From assembly GCA_934501535.1 (NCBI GenBank), contig CAKSUM010000018.1:1-58623 (forward strand): 58,623 nucleotides of DNA, read 5' to 3'. Positions 50,135-58,563 of this stretch are shown in pieces. The notes beneath the pieces were generated by a model. That model searched no databases and was not told the DNA's origin. It was given only the letters and a program-made list of their open reading frames with translations. Position 1 is the stretch's first letter. Every line of letters starts with the position of its first letter. The stretch is from an uncultured Clostridia bacterium (GTDB lineage: Bacteria; Bacillota; Clostridia; UBA1381). A program made the translations under genes and the position numbers.

Positions 50135-50953
50135 ATGGATAAATATGCAATTTTTTTGGATATAGACGGCACCCTCGTGGGTGAAAAGGATTTCCCGCTC
50201 GGCGGCAGGGTTTCTGCGGAAAATATTGAGGCAATCGGCAGAGCACGCGCCGCCGGACATTATGTTTTTCTGAACACCGGCAGGGCGTATGCGTGGATTC
50301 AGAAAGCCGTCATCGAGGAGTTGGAAACCGACGGTGTGGTGTCCGGAATAGGCACGCAGATTTTATTCCACGGCGAGGAAATTTACGGACATATGATTTC
50401 TCCCGATACACTTGACGTGATTTACAAGGCTTTTGCCGGCTCGGGCCGCTGCGTTATGTTCGGCGGAACAAGCAAGATTTACGTGCTTAATCCGGTCGGA
50501 TTTCTTGATGATGACAGATTTGTTTTTATTAAAGAAGAAAGCGACTTTTACGAAAAATGCATGAAAGACAAAATTCAAAAATGTGAGGTTTTTGAAACAA
50601 GTCTTGCCGGCGGAGATGTCGGAATTGATACAATCATTTCAAAAGAGCAGCTTGGTGCGATGAACTGCGGTCTGCAAAGCTATTCTCACGTATGGTACAT
50701 GGAAAGTTTTCCGCAGGGCTGCTCGAAATCAAAGGCTATGATGATGACCGCGCAAAAGCTCGGCATACCGGCAGAACGTACGATTGCCATGGGCGATTCG
50801 GTCAATGACATTGACATGATTACCGCCGCCGGAACGGGCGTCGCTATGGGCAATGCGCCCGAGCCCGTAAAGGCAGCGGCGGATTTTGTCAGCAAAACAT
50901 GCGACGAAAACGGCGTTGCGTACGCTATTGATAAGCTGCTGTTTAACCGGTGA
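50135..50953 (+). CDS. Cof-type HAD phosphatase
   Basis: This 272-residue protein starts FLDIDGTLVGE (motif I), has VFLNTGRAYAW (motif II), a C2B cap in the middle, and GDSVNDIDMITAAGTGVAMG (motif IV), the Cof/YbiV pattern. It probably hydrolyses sugar phosphates, FMN or PLP-like phosphates. The start follows GGAGA. It converges with the CDF transporter, with only two bases between the stop codons. Confidence 0.92.
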   Translation: MDKYAIFLDIDGTLVGEKDFPLGGRVSAENIEAIGRARAAGHYVFLNTGRAYAWIQKAVIEELETDGVVSGIGTQILFHGEEIYGHMISPDTLDVIYKAFAGSGRCVMFGGTSKIYVLNPVGFLDDDRFVFIKEESDFYEKCMKDKIQKCEVFETSLAGGDVGIDTIISKEQLGAMNCGLQSYSHVWYMESFPQGCSKSKAMMMTAQKLGIPAERTIAMGDSVNDIDMITAAGTGVAMGNAPEPVKAAADFVSKTCDENGVAYAIDKLLFNR

Positions 50954-50955
50954 TT

Positions 50956-51837
50956 CTATATTTTCGGGTTCACGTGCACCATGCAGTGCTTTACCTTCGG
51001 AAAACGCGACTCTATCTTGCTGTGAACCCTTTCCGCAATTTCGTGCGCTTCGGTAAGCGGCAGATTTCCGTCGGCGAGAATTTCAACGTCGATGTAAATT
51101 TTGTCGCCGAATTGCCGCGTTTTCAAATCGTCAATTCCCAGAACGCCGCCGCACGAAAGCACCGCGCTGCGGATTTCGTCTGCGGTTGCGCCGTCACAGG
51201 CTTTATCGGTCATTTTGTCCATCGCGTCGCGGAATATGTCTGCCGAAACCTTTATGATAAATACGGAGATTACAACGCTTGCGGCACTGTCCAGCACCGG
51301 AAAACCCAACCGTGCGCCCAGTATTCCGGCAAAGCTGCCCACTGATGACAGCGCGTCGGAGCGGTGATGCCATGCGTCCGCCATCAGTGCGCCCGAATTT
51401 ATCTTCTTCGCGGCAGCGCGCGTGTACCAATACATGGCTTCCTTTACGATAATCGAAATTACGGCTGCCGTCAGCGCAAGCGCGCCCGGAACCGCACCTG
51501 CGGAATAGCTGCCTGCGGCTATTTTTTTTATTCCGGCAATTCCGATAGCCGCGCCCGTTGCCGCCAGCATCACCGAAAGTATTACGGCGGCTACACATTC
51601 CAGCCGCTCATGCCCGTACTGATGGTCGGCATCGGAACGCTTATTTGCAAGCTGCACCCCGATTATTACTATTATTGTACTTAACACGTCCGACGCCGAA
51701 TGCACCGCGTCCGAAATCATTGCCGCGGAATGTGCAAATACTCCGGCAATCAGCTTGAATACCGTCAGAATTACATTGCCGATAATCGTGTTCACCGAAA
51801 CACGCGCAGCAATATGTCTGCTGTCTGAATTTTTCAT
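50956..51837 (-). CDS. Cation diffusion facilitator metal exporter
   Basis: This 293-residue CDF protein has six membrane helices and the metal-site motifs SDAVHSASDVLST (helix 2) and ADAWHHRSDALSS (helix 5). A cytoplasmic C-terminal metallo-chaperone-like domain (about 205-293, IYIDVEILADGNLPLTEAHE) follows. CDF proteins export Zn, Co, Ni, Fe or Mn using protons. The gene is preceded by a consensus promoter and a leader ending in a terminator 20 bp before the start codon, so expression is probably controlled by attenuation. Confidence 0.92.
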   Translation of the reverse strand: MKNSDSRHIAARVSVNTIIGNVILTVFKLIAGVFAHSAAMISDAVHSASDVLSTIIVIIGVQLANKRSDADHQYGHERLECVAAVILSVMLAATGAAIGIAGIKKIAAGSYSAGAVPGALALTAAVISIIVKEAMYWYTRAAAKKINSGALMADAWHHRSDALSSVGSFAGILGARLGFPVLDSAASVVISVFIIKVSADIFRDAMDKMTDKACDGATADEIRSAVLSCGGVLGIDDLKTRQFGDKIYIDVEILADGNLPLTEAHEIAERVHSKIESRFPKVKHCMVHVNPKI

Positions 51838-51856
51838 AAAAATCTCTCCTTAATAT

Positions 51857-51943
51857 AAAAAAATCTGCGGAAAATCCCGCAGACCTGTATCTGCTGCCTG
51901 TACGGCCCGCCGCAGCGCCGTGCGGCTGAATGTTTTATAAATT
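51857..51943 (-). promoter_or_regulatory. Attenuator leader of the CDF gene, possible metal riboswitch
   Basis: The 106-nt leader from the predicted start near 51943 to the ATG is GC-rich and folded, with CCGCACGGCGC pairing possibilities. It ends with a 7-bp terminator stem (51864-51870 with 51877-51883) and seven Ts (51863-51857), immediately before AAGGAGAG. Just before the terminator, CAGATACAGGTCTG followed by CGGGA recalls the last helix of NiCo (czcD) riboswitches, but the full consensus was not matched by eye. Confidence 0.5.
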
Positions 51944-51949
51944 TTATTC

Positions 51950-51978
51950 ATTATACACGCTATTCATATTTTTGTCAA
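51950..51978 (-). promoter_or_regulatory. Perfect consensus promoter of the CDF gene
   Basis: On the minus strand: TTGACA (51978-51973), 17 bp, TATAAT (51955-51950). It lies downstream of the Cys-rich gene, so the CDF gene has its own promoter. Confidence 0.85.
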
Positions 51979-52103
51979 GCCCCGTGCATAAAATTTTCCG
52001 GCGGAAAGACCGAAGCCGCCGATACGTCTGCACCGGCGGCTGTTCTTAACGTCCGATCTTCCGATAAGGAAACAGGTGATATTGCCTGAAAGCTAAGTAT
52101 TTT

Positions 52104-52223
52104 TTAGTTGTTGCACATACATGTTACGATTACGATGATGATAAGAACCCATAAGATCATATCAAAGTCGAAGTTGCCGCAGCCGCCGCAGCCGTTGTTG
52201 CAACCACATCCGCATTCACCCAT
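52104..52223 (-). CDS. Cys-rich micro-membrane protein (39 aa)
   Basis: The ATG at 52223 follows AGGAGG seven bases upstream. The product has a Cys/Gly/Asn-rich head (six Cys in GECGCGCNNGCGGCG), a membrane helix (MILWVLIIIVIVTCM) and a CNN end. Small proteins with a Gly-Cys head and one helix resemble YjcZ-type spore-associated proteins and the so-called high-cysteine HCB-like proteins of Clostridia. The function is unknown. Metal binding at the membrane, or spore-coat use, are possible. It lies upstream of a metal exporter on the same strand but has a separate transcript. Confidence 0.7.
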   Translation of the reverse strand: MGECGCGCNNGCGGCGNFDFDMILWVLIIIVIVTCMCNN

Positions 52224-52303
52224 GATTATGCCTCCTTTCTTCTCCGGTCTTTCGACCGCTTATGGTATATACTATGTTTTTTAAGAAGATTTGGTAGCTT
52301 GTA

Positions 52304-52332
52304 TTGAAATTTTTTTTATTTTGGTGTATAAT
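52304..52332 (+). promoter_or_regulatory. Promoter of DUF896-asnS
   Basis: TTGAAA (52304-52309), 17 bp, TATAAT (52327-52332), directly before AAGGAGG of the 57-aa gene. Confidence 0.75.
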
Positions 52333-52354
52333 GTATAATAAGGAGGAGTTTGGA

Positions 52355-52528
52355 ATGGATAAAAACAAGCTTTTACGCATCAGTGAGCTGTCGCGAAAGT
52401 CAAGAACCGCCCCGCTTTCGCCGGAAGAACTTGCCGAACAGAAGGCGCTTCGGCAGGAATATCTGGACGCGGTTAAAAGAAATTTCCGCGCAACTTTGGA
52501 CAGTATTGAATTTGTCGATAAGAAATAA
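52355..52528 (+). CDS. DUF896 (YnzC-like, UPF0291) protein
   Basis: The ATG at 52355 follows AGGAGG. The 57-residue product fits the DUF896 pattern throughout: LLRISELSRKSRTAPLSPEE, then EQKALRQEYLDAVKRNFRAT. It forms two helices. The B. subtilis member YnzC is a small cytoplasmic protein controlled by LexA/SOS. No SOS box was noted here. asnS follows after 20 bp. Confidence 0.9.
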   Translation: MDKNKLLRISELSRKSRTAPLSPEELAEQKALRQEYLDAVKRNFRATLDSIEFVDKK

Positions 52529-52548
52529 ATATAAAAGAGGTTATTATT

Positions 52549-53934
52549 ATGAAAGCATTAGTTAAAGAAATTTACAGAAACACCGATAAATTTGCAGGAC
52601 AGGAGGTTACCGTTTCGGGCTGGGTCAGAAACCTGCGCGCATCGAAAAATTTTGGGTTTATCGAGCTTAATGACGGAAGCTTTTTCAAAAGTATTCAAAT
52701 CGTCATCGAGGACAGCATGGATAATTTTGAGGCGCTTACCAAGCTGAACACTGCCGCTGCCGTTACCGTTACCGGCAAGCTCGTTCTTACACCCGACGCA
52801 AAACAGCCGTTTGAAATTAAGGCGGACAGCGCCGTAATCAACGGCACTTCCACGCCCGATTACCCCATTCAGAACAAGCGCCACACCTTTGAATTCCTGC
52901 GTACTCAGTGTCATCTGCGCCCGAGAACAAACACATTCAGCGCAGTTTTCCGCGTACGCTCCATGATTGCCTATGCAATTCACCAATTCTTCCAGGACAG
53001 AGGTTTTGTGTACGTTCACACTCCCATTATCACCACAAGCGACTGCGAGGGCGCCGGTGAAATGTTCCAGGTTACTACCATGGATTTGAACAATGTCCCC
53101 AAAAAGGACGGCGCTGCCGATTATTCGCAGGATTTCTTCGGCAAGGCCGCAAACCTCACCGTTTCCGGTCAGCTCAACGTCGAAACATACTGCATGGCGT
53201 TCCGCAATGTGTACACGTTCGGCCCGACATTCCGCGCGGAAAATTCAAATACAACGCGTCATGCGGCTGAATTTTGGATGATTGAGCCTGAAATTGCCTT
53301 CGCCGACCTTGCCGATGACATGGATTTGGCTGAGGATATGATTAAATATATCATCAACTACTGCCTTGAAAACGCGCCCGAGGAAATGGAATTTTTCAAC
53401 AAGTTTATCGATAAGGAGCTTTTGGACAGGCTGCACAATGTTGTTTCCAACGAATTTGCACGCGTGACCTACACCGAGGCGGTGGATATTCTCAAAAAGA
53501 ACAACGATAAGTTTGATTACAAGGTTGATTGGGGCTGCGATTTACAGACAGAGCACGAAAGATTTCTGACCGAACAGATATATAAAAAGCCCGTGTTCGT
53601 AACCGATTATCCGAAAGAAATCAAGGCGTTCTACATGAAACTCAACGATGACGGAAAAACCGTTGCCGCATGCGACCTGCTCGTTCCGGGCATCGGTGAA
53701 ATTATCGGCGGAAGCCAGCGTGAGGAAAATTACGATGTACTGCTTACGCGCATGAAAGAATGCGGACTCAACCCCGATGACTACGGCTTTTACCTCGACC
53801 TCAGAAAGTACGGCACAAACAAGCACGCCGGCTTCGGTCTGGGATTTGAAAGAGCGGTTATGTACCTCACCGGCATGCAGAACATCCGCGACGTTCTCCC
53901 GTTCCCGAGAACTGTCGGAACTGCGGAATTTTAA
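52549..53934 (+). CDS. asnS: Asparaginyl-tRNA synthetase
   Basis: The 461-residue class IIb synthetase has an N-terminal OB fold (about 15-100, VSGWVRNLRASKNFGFIELN). The catalytic core has FGPTFRAENSNTTRHAAEFW (motif 2) and GLGFERAVMYLTGMQNIRDV (motif 3). Its AENSNTTRH loop distinguishes AsnRS from AspRS. It charges tRNA-Asn directly, so the amidotransferase route is not essential for Asn-tRNA here. Confidence 0.96.
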   Translation: MKALVKEIYRNTDKFAGQEVTVSGWVRNLRASKNFGFIELNDGSFFKSIQIVIEDSMDNFEALTKLNTAAAVTVTGKLVLTPDAKQPFEIKADSAVINGTSTPDYPIQNKRHTFEFLRTQCHLRPRTNTFSAVFRVRSMIAYAIHQFFQDRGFVYVHTPIITTSDCEGAGEMFQVTTMDLNNVPKKDGAADYSQDFFGKAANLTVSGQLNVETYCMAFRNVYTFGPTFRAENSNTTRHAAEFWMIEPEIAFADLADDMDLAEDMIKYIINYCLENAPEEMEFFNKFIDKELLDRLHNVVSNEFARVTYTEAVDILKKNNDKFDYKVDWGCDLQTEHERFLTEQIYKKPVFVTDYPKEIKAFYMKLNDDGKTVAACDLLVPGIGEIIGGSQREENYDVLLTRMKECGLNPDDYGFYLDLRKYGTNKHAGFGLGFERAVMYLTGMQNIRDVLPFPRTVGTAEF

Positions 53935-53952
53935 TCCGAGGTTTGATGAATT

Positions 53953-54690
53953 ATGAATTTGATTATTATAATAGCGGCGGTAATTCTGCTGATTTACGGC
54001 GCCGTAAAAATTATTTCCGCCGGCTTTGTGCTGAGAGGAAACAAAGCGTACAATGACGGAAACAACCAAAAGGCACTGGACTGCTACAAAAAGGCAGCAG
54101 GTATGCCGCTTGCCGGAACGTCATCGAAAATTATGTACGCGCTTATGCTCATGCGCAGCGGTGAGTTTGAAAAAGCGGAAAATCTGCTTTCGGAAATAAT
54201 TCTCTACGGCAAAACAAAGCCGCAGGAAAAATTCAATGCACGGGCATACCGCTGCATGGCAAAACAAAAGCTCGGCAAGCTTGACGAGGCAACCGAGGAC
54301 GCCGAGGAGCTGTTTGAAAGCTGCAAAAATACCGTAACCTACGGTATGCTCGGCTATCTGCGCCAGCTCCGCGGCGGCGCGGAGCTTGAGCTGTGCAAAG
54401 AGGCGTACGGCTACAACAGCGATGACCGTGACATCTGCGACAATCTGGCGGTCGCATATATCCGCAGCGGCAACCTTGCCGAGGCGGAAAAGCTGACCGA
54501 AAAACTTCGCAGTGAGTATCCGGATTTTGCCGAGGCGTTCTATCATTCGGCGCAGCTGGCGCTGAAAAAGGGCGACGTTTCCGCGGCAAAAGCGTATGCG
54601 GACAAAATCGCGGACTGTCATTTTACCGCGATGACTACCGTCACCCAAAAGGATATTGAAGAATTGAAAGATGAGATAAAAAATGCTTGA
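53953..54690 (+). CDS. Membrane-anchored tetratricopeptide-like protein
   Basis: The 245-residue protein begins with a membrane helix (LIIIIAAVILLIYGAVKII). Helical repeats with TPR spacing follow: GNKAYNDGNNQKALDCYKKA, ALMLMRSGEFEKAENLLSEI, NLAVAYIRSGNLAEAEKLTE and AQLALKKGDVSAAKAYADKI. It probably holds a protein complex at the inner face of the membrane. The partner is unknown. It overlaps the GNAT gene by 8 bp and follows asnS by 18 bp, so it is part of the long rightward run. Confidence 0.85.
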   Translation: MNLIIIIAAVILLIYGAVKIISAGFVLRGNKAYNDGNNQKALDCYKKAAGMPLAGTSSKIMYALMLMRSGEFEKAENLLSEIILYGKTKPQEKFNARAYRCMAKQKLGKLDEATEDAEELFESCKNTVTYGMLGYLRQLRGGAELELCKEAYGYNSDDRDICDNLAVAYIRSGNLAEAEKLTEKLRSEYPDFAEAFYHSAQLALKKGDVSAAKAYADKIADCHFTAMTTVTQKDIEELKDEIKNA

Positions 54691-55138
54691 ATTTAAGTTT
54701 GTTTACGGAGAAAACGGCTGCAAGCTTGCGGCGGACATGCGCAAAGAGGTTTTTGCCGCGGAGCTGGGAATGAGCGCGGTTTCGGACGAAAATGACGGCG
54801 GCGCATATCATTTTGTGGGATATGACAAAACCGTGCAGGTTGCGGCGGCACGTCTTTTTGAGCTTGCGCAGTCCTGCTTTAAAATCGATTTTACGGCGGT
54901 GAAAAAGGATTACAGACGTCAGCGTATCGGGGAATTGGTTATGCGCGCGCTTGCCGATAAAGCGGTTTCGCTCGGGGGCAAGAGCATTATTCTTGAGGCA
55001 CCGGTTGATTTGTTACCCTTTTTTGAGCGTGAGGACTATGCTCCGTACGGCGGCGAATTTGATAAGGACGGCAGAAAATATACCATGATGAAAAAAGATT
55101 TGACTAAAATCAGACTCTGCTGCGGGTGTGCGAAATGA
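54683..55138 (+). CDS. GNAT-family N-acetyltransferase
   Basis: This 151-residue protein has the GNAT shape. An N-terminal strand-helix (LAADMRKEVFAAELGM) and strands around VQVAAARLFE precede the acetyl-CoA pyrophosphate loop YRRQRIGELVMRALADKA and a C-terminal PFFEREDYAPYGGEF with the substrate-side strand. The substrate is not predictable. It overlaps both neighbours (8 bp with the TPR gene, 4 bp ATGA with rarA), so it is translated in a chain with them. Confidence 0.85.
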   Translation: MLEFKFVYGENGCKLAADMRKEVFAAELGMSAVSDENDGGAYHFVGYDKTVQVAAARLFELAQSCFKIDFTAVKKDYRRQRIGELVMRALADKAVSLGGKSIILEAPVDLLPFFEREDYAPYGGEFDKDGRKYTMMKKDLTKIRLCCGCAK

Positions 55139-56412
55139 CGCGGCCGCTTGCAGACCGCATAAGACCGCGGACTCTCGATGAGGTTGTCGGTCAGCGGCAT
55201 ATTATCGGCGAGGGGAAAATTCTGAGCAATCTGATTAACCGCGGCGAAGTTCCCAACATGATTTTTTACGGACCGAGCGGCGTGGGAAAGACAACCGTTG
55301 CGAATATCATTGCCGAAAAAACGGGCAAAACACTGCGCCGGCTTAACGCAACAACCGCGTCCGTCGGCGATATAAAGGAGATTATCGGTTCGCTGGATAC
55401 CTTTCTTACCGCGAACGGCGTTCTTTTGTACCTCGACGAAATCCAGCATTTTAATAAAAAACAGCAGCAATCACTGCTTGAATTTATGGAAAACGGGAAG
55501 ATAACTCTCATTGCAAGCACAACCGAAAATCCGTACTTTTATGTGTACAATGCGGTGCTTTCCAGGAGTGTGGTGTTTGAGTTTCTTCCGCTTTCCGAGG
55601 ACGATATTGCGGCGGCACTGCGCCGTGCGGTGCGCGTGCTTTCGGAGGACGATTACAAGGATTATACGGTCGATGTGTCAGAGGAAGCGGTAATTCACCT
55701 TGCGCGGACGAGCGGCGGTGATGTCCGCAAGGCACTGAACGGACTGGAGCTGTGTTTTTTGGCAACGCCGGCGGATAAGGACGGTAAAATCTGCGTGACC
55801 GAACACATTGCCGAGGAGGCAACACAAAAAAAGGTTCTGCGCTATGACAAAGACGGCGACGGACACTACGATGTCATGAGCGCTTTGCAGAAATCCATAC
55901 GCGGCTCCGACCCGGACGCAGCGGTTTATTATCTGGCGAAAATCCTTGCGGCGGGCGATATGCCGTCGGCATGCCGCAGACTGCTCGTTATTGCCTCGGA
56001 GGATATCGGGCTTGCATATCCGCAGGCTGCCGTGGTTACCAAGGCGTGCGTGGATTCGGCGCTTCAGCTCGGTATGCCCGAGGCACAGATACCGCTTGCT
56101 CATGCGGCAATTCTCCTGGCGACCGCGCCGAAATCAAATTCCGCGTGCAAAGCCATTGAAGCCGCGATGTATGATATTGAGCACAAGGATACCGGCACCG
56201 TTCCGCGCCAGCTGCAGAATGTTCACTGCGACGGCGAGGGCAATGCCGTGAAAGGACAGAATTATCTGTATCCGCATGACTATCCGAACCATTATGTTAA
56301 GCAGCAATATCTGCCTGATAAGATAAAAGATACCGTTTATTATGAATACGGTGAAAATAAACTGGAAAGAATATCAAAGGAATACTGGGATAAAATAAAG
56401 GAGAATACCTGA
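55135..56412 (+). CDS. rarA: Replication-associated recombination protein A (RarA/MgsA)
   Basis: The start is the ATG at 55135, overlapping the GNAT stop; this gives 425 residues. The AAA+ core begins PLADRIRPRTLDEVVGQRHI, has Walker A GPSGVGKTT, Walker B LYLDEIQHFNKKQQ, and the sensor box STTENPYF. The C-terminal tetramerisation part has DVMSALQKSIRGSDPDAAVY and ARRLLVIASEDIGLAYPQA-like text. RarA acts at stalled replication forks with SSB. It is followed at once by nadE. Confidence 0.95.
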   Translation: MTRPLADRIRPRTLDEVVGQRHIIGEGKILSNLINRGEVPNMIFYGPSGVGKTTVANIIAEKTGKTLRRLNATTASVGDIKEIIGSLDTFLTANGVLLYLDEIQHFNKKQQQSLLEFMENGKITLIASTTENPYFYVYNAVLSRSVVFEFLPLSEDDIAAALRRAVRVLSEDDYKDYTVDVSEEAVIHLARTSGGDVRKALNGLELCFLATPADKDGKICVTEHIAEEATQKKVLRYDKDGDGHYDVMSALQKSIRGSDPDAAVYYLAKILAAGDMPSACRRLLVIASEDIGLAYPQAAVVTKACVDSALQLGMPEAQIPLAHAAILLATAPKSNSACKAIEAAMYDIEHKDTGTVPRQLQNVHCDGEGNAVKGQNYLYPHDYPNHYVKQQYLPDKIKDTVYYEYGENKLERISKEYWDKIKENT

Positions 56413-58325
56413 TGAAATACGGTTTTGTTAAGGTTTGTGCGGCTTCGCCCGAAATCCGCGTCGCCGATTGCGAATTCAATGCGGAAAGTATTTTTTCGTA
56501 TATAAAAAAGGCACACGAAAATAAGGCAAAGGTTGCGGTGTTTCCGGAGCTTTGCATAACCGGATATACATGCGCGGATTTGTTTTCGCAGAAAACACTG
56601 ATTGACGGCGCGCAAAAAGCACTGTGCACTCTTGCCGAACTGACGCAGAATATGGACATTGTGTGCATTGTCGGCGCGCCGCTGAAGGTTGAGCAAAAGC
56701 TGTATAACTGCGCCGTTGTGATGTATTGCGGAAATATTTTGGCGGTTATTCCCAAGACAAATCTTCCGAATTACGGGGAATTTTATGAACTGCGCCATTT
56801 TTCCCCCGGAAAACCGGGCGTTCGGGAAATCGTAATCAACAACGAAACCGTGCCTTTCGGAACCAATATTTTAATCAGGGACAGAAATATTGAAAATTTT
56901 GCGCTCGCGGTGGAAATCTGCGAGGATTTGTGGACGGTAAATCCGCCCTCAAACAGGCATGCTCTCGCCGGTGCGACGGTAATTGCGAATTTGTCGGCAA
57001 GCAATGAGGTTATTGCAAAAGAGGAATACCGCAAAAATCTGGTGTCCATGCAGTCGGCAAAGCTTTTCGCCGGATATATTTATGCCGACGCCGGGTTCGG
57101 GGAATCCACTCAGGATTTGGTGTTCGGCGGCGACAATATCATTTGCGAAAATGGGAAAATTCTTGCGCGCGGCGAACTGTTCACCAATAACATAATTTTT
57201 TCCGAAATTGACGTTGACCGGCTTGCCTTTGACAGAAGCAAAACAAATACTTTCCGCGCTGCGCCGTGTGATGACTATTATATAGTAGAAACTAATTTCG
57301 ATTTTGAGGAAACCGCGCTTTCACGGGAGGTTGAACGCATGCCCTTCGTGCCGCAAAATCCGGATAAACGGGCAAAATATTCCGAGGAGATTTTGTCCAT
57401 TCAGTCGAACGGACTTGCAAAAAGGCTTAAACACACCGGGGCAAAAAATGCGGTAATAGGCGTTTCGGGCGGATTGGATTCAACGCTGACGCTGTTGGTT
57501 ACGGCTCGCGCGTTCGATATGCTCGGGATAGACAAGAAAAATATTACGGCTGTTACCATGCCCTGCTTCGGAACTACGTCGAGAACCTATAACAATGCCG
57601 TGAATATGGCAAAGCAAATCGGCGCGGAGCTGATTGAGGTAAGTATTAAGGCGGCGGTTTTGCAGCATTTTAAAGACATCGGACAGGACGAAAATACATT
57701 TGACGTGACGTATGAAAACTGTCAGGCACGCGAAAGAACGCAGGTTTTGATGGATATTGCAAATAAAAACGGCGGACTTGTGATTGGAACCGGCGATATG
57801 TCGGAGCTGGCGCTGGGGTGGGCGACGTACAACGGCGATCATATGTCGATGTACGGCACAAACTGCGGCGTTCCCAAGACGCTTATCAGATATTTGGTGG
57901 AATATGAGTCGGAAAAAACGCAGAATGATGAGCTGAAAAAGACGTTAAAAGATGTTTTGGCGACCCCTGTAAGCCCCGAGCTGCTTCCGCCTAAGGACGG
58001 TGAAATTGCGCAAAAAACCGAGCAGTTTGTCGGACCGTATATTTTGCATGATTTTTTCCTATATTATATGCTGCGGTTCGGATTTGCGCCGGGTAAAATT
58101 TATCGGTTGGCTAAATATGCTTTTTTTGAGGATTTCACCGGTGATGAAATTCTGAAATGGCTTAAGGTGTTTTACAAGAGATTTTTTGCGCAGCAATTTA
58201 AGCGTTCGTGCATTCCCGACGGTCCAAAAGTCGGCAGTGTTGCGCTGTCGCCCAGAGGAGATTTGCGCATGCCGAGCGACGCGTCGGCAAGACTTTGGAT
58301 TGATGAAATAGATAAAATCAATTAA
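56412..58325 (+). CDS. nadE: Glutamine-dependent NAD+ synthase
   Basis: The 637-residue two-domain enzyme has a nitrilase-type glutaminase at about 1-270, with Glu in FPELCITGYTC, Lys in IPKTNLPNYGEFYE and Cys in AVEICEDLW. A synthetase domain follows at about 320-637, with the P-loop GVSGGLDSTLTLL and TGDMSELALGW. It makes NAD+ from deamido-NAD with ammonia channelled from glutamine. The size fits the large glutamine-dependent form. The start overlaps the rarA stop by one base. Confidence 0.96.
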   Translation: MKYGFVKVCAASPEIRVADCEFNAESIFSYIKKAHENKAKVAVFPELCITGYTCADLFSQKTLIDGAQKALCTLAELTQNMDIVCIVGAPLKVEQKLYNCAVVMYCGNILAVIPKTNLPNYGEFYELRHFSPGKPGVREIVINNETVPFGTNILIRDRNIENFALAVEICEDLWTVNPPSNRHALAGATVIANLSASNEVIAKEEYRKNLVSMQSAKLFAGYIYADAGFGESTQDLVFGGDNIICENGKILARGELFTNNIIFSEIDVDRLAFDRSKTNTFRAAPCDDYYIVETNFDFEETALSREVERMPFVPQNPDKRAKYSEEILSIQSNGLAKRLKHTGAKNAVIGVSGGLDSTLTLLVTARAFDMLGIDKKNITAVTMPCFGTTSRTYNNAVNMAKQIGAELIEVSIKAAVLQHFKDIGQDENTFDVTYENCQARERTQVLMDIANKNGGLVIGTGDMSELALGWATYNGDHMSMYGTNCGVPKTLIRYLVEYESEKTQNDELKKTLKDVLATPVSPELLPPKDGEIAQKTEQFVGPYILHDFFLYYMLRFGFAPGKIYRLAKYAFFEDFTGDEILKWLKVFYKRFFAQQFKRSCIPDGPKVGSVALSPRGDLRMPSDASARLWIDEIDKIN

Positions 58326-58403
58326 TATTCACCAATTTCACGGCGGTTTGACAATAAAAATAGGGGAATATTGCATATATTGTCAAAAAATCTGAAAACC
58401 CCC

Positions 58404-58432
58404 TTGACAAAAGAGAAATAGTTTGATATAAT
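58404..58432 (+). promoter_or_regulatory. Upstream tandem promoter P1, rRNA-operon type
   Basis: TTGACA (58404-58409), 17 bp, TATAAT (58427-58432), a perfect consensus. The region around the predicted start reads AAGCTGTCCC, repeated after P2. Confidence 0.82.
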
Positions 58433-58534
58433 AAACAAGCTGTCCCTGAGGGCATGGCTGAGGTGGGAATTGAGCCGTATTCAGCGGAATTAACCCGATT
58501 TTGAAAAAAATTAAAAAATTTTCAAAAAAAAGCC

Positions 58535-58563
58535 TTGACAAACCTCATGGGATGTGATATACT
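58535..58563 (+). promoter_or_regulatory. Downstream tandem promoter P2, rRNA-operon type
   Basis: TTGACA (58535-58540), 17 bp, TATACT (58558-58563), with a long A-tract (UP-element-like) from about 58500 to 58531. Confidence 0.82.
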
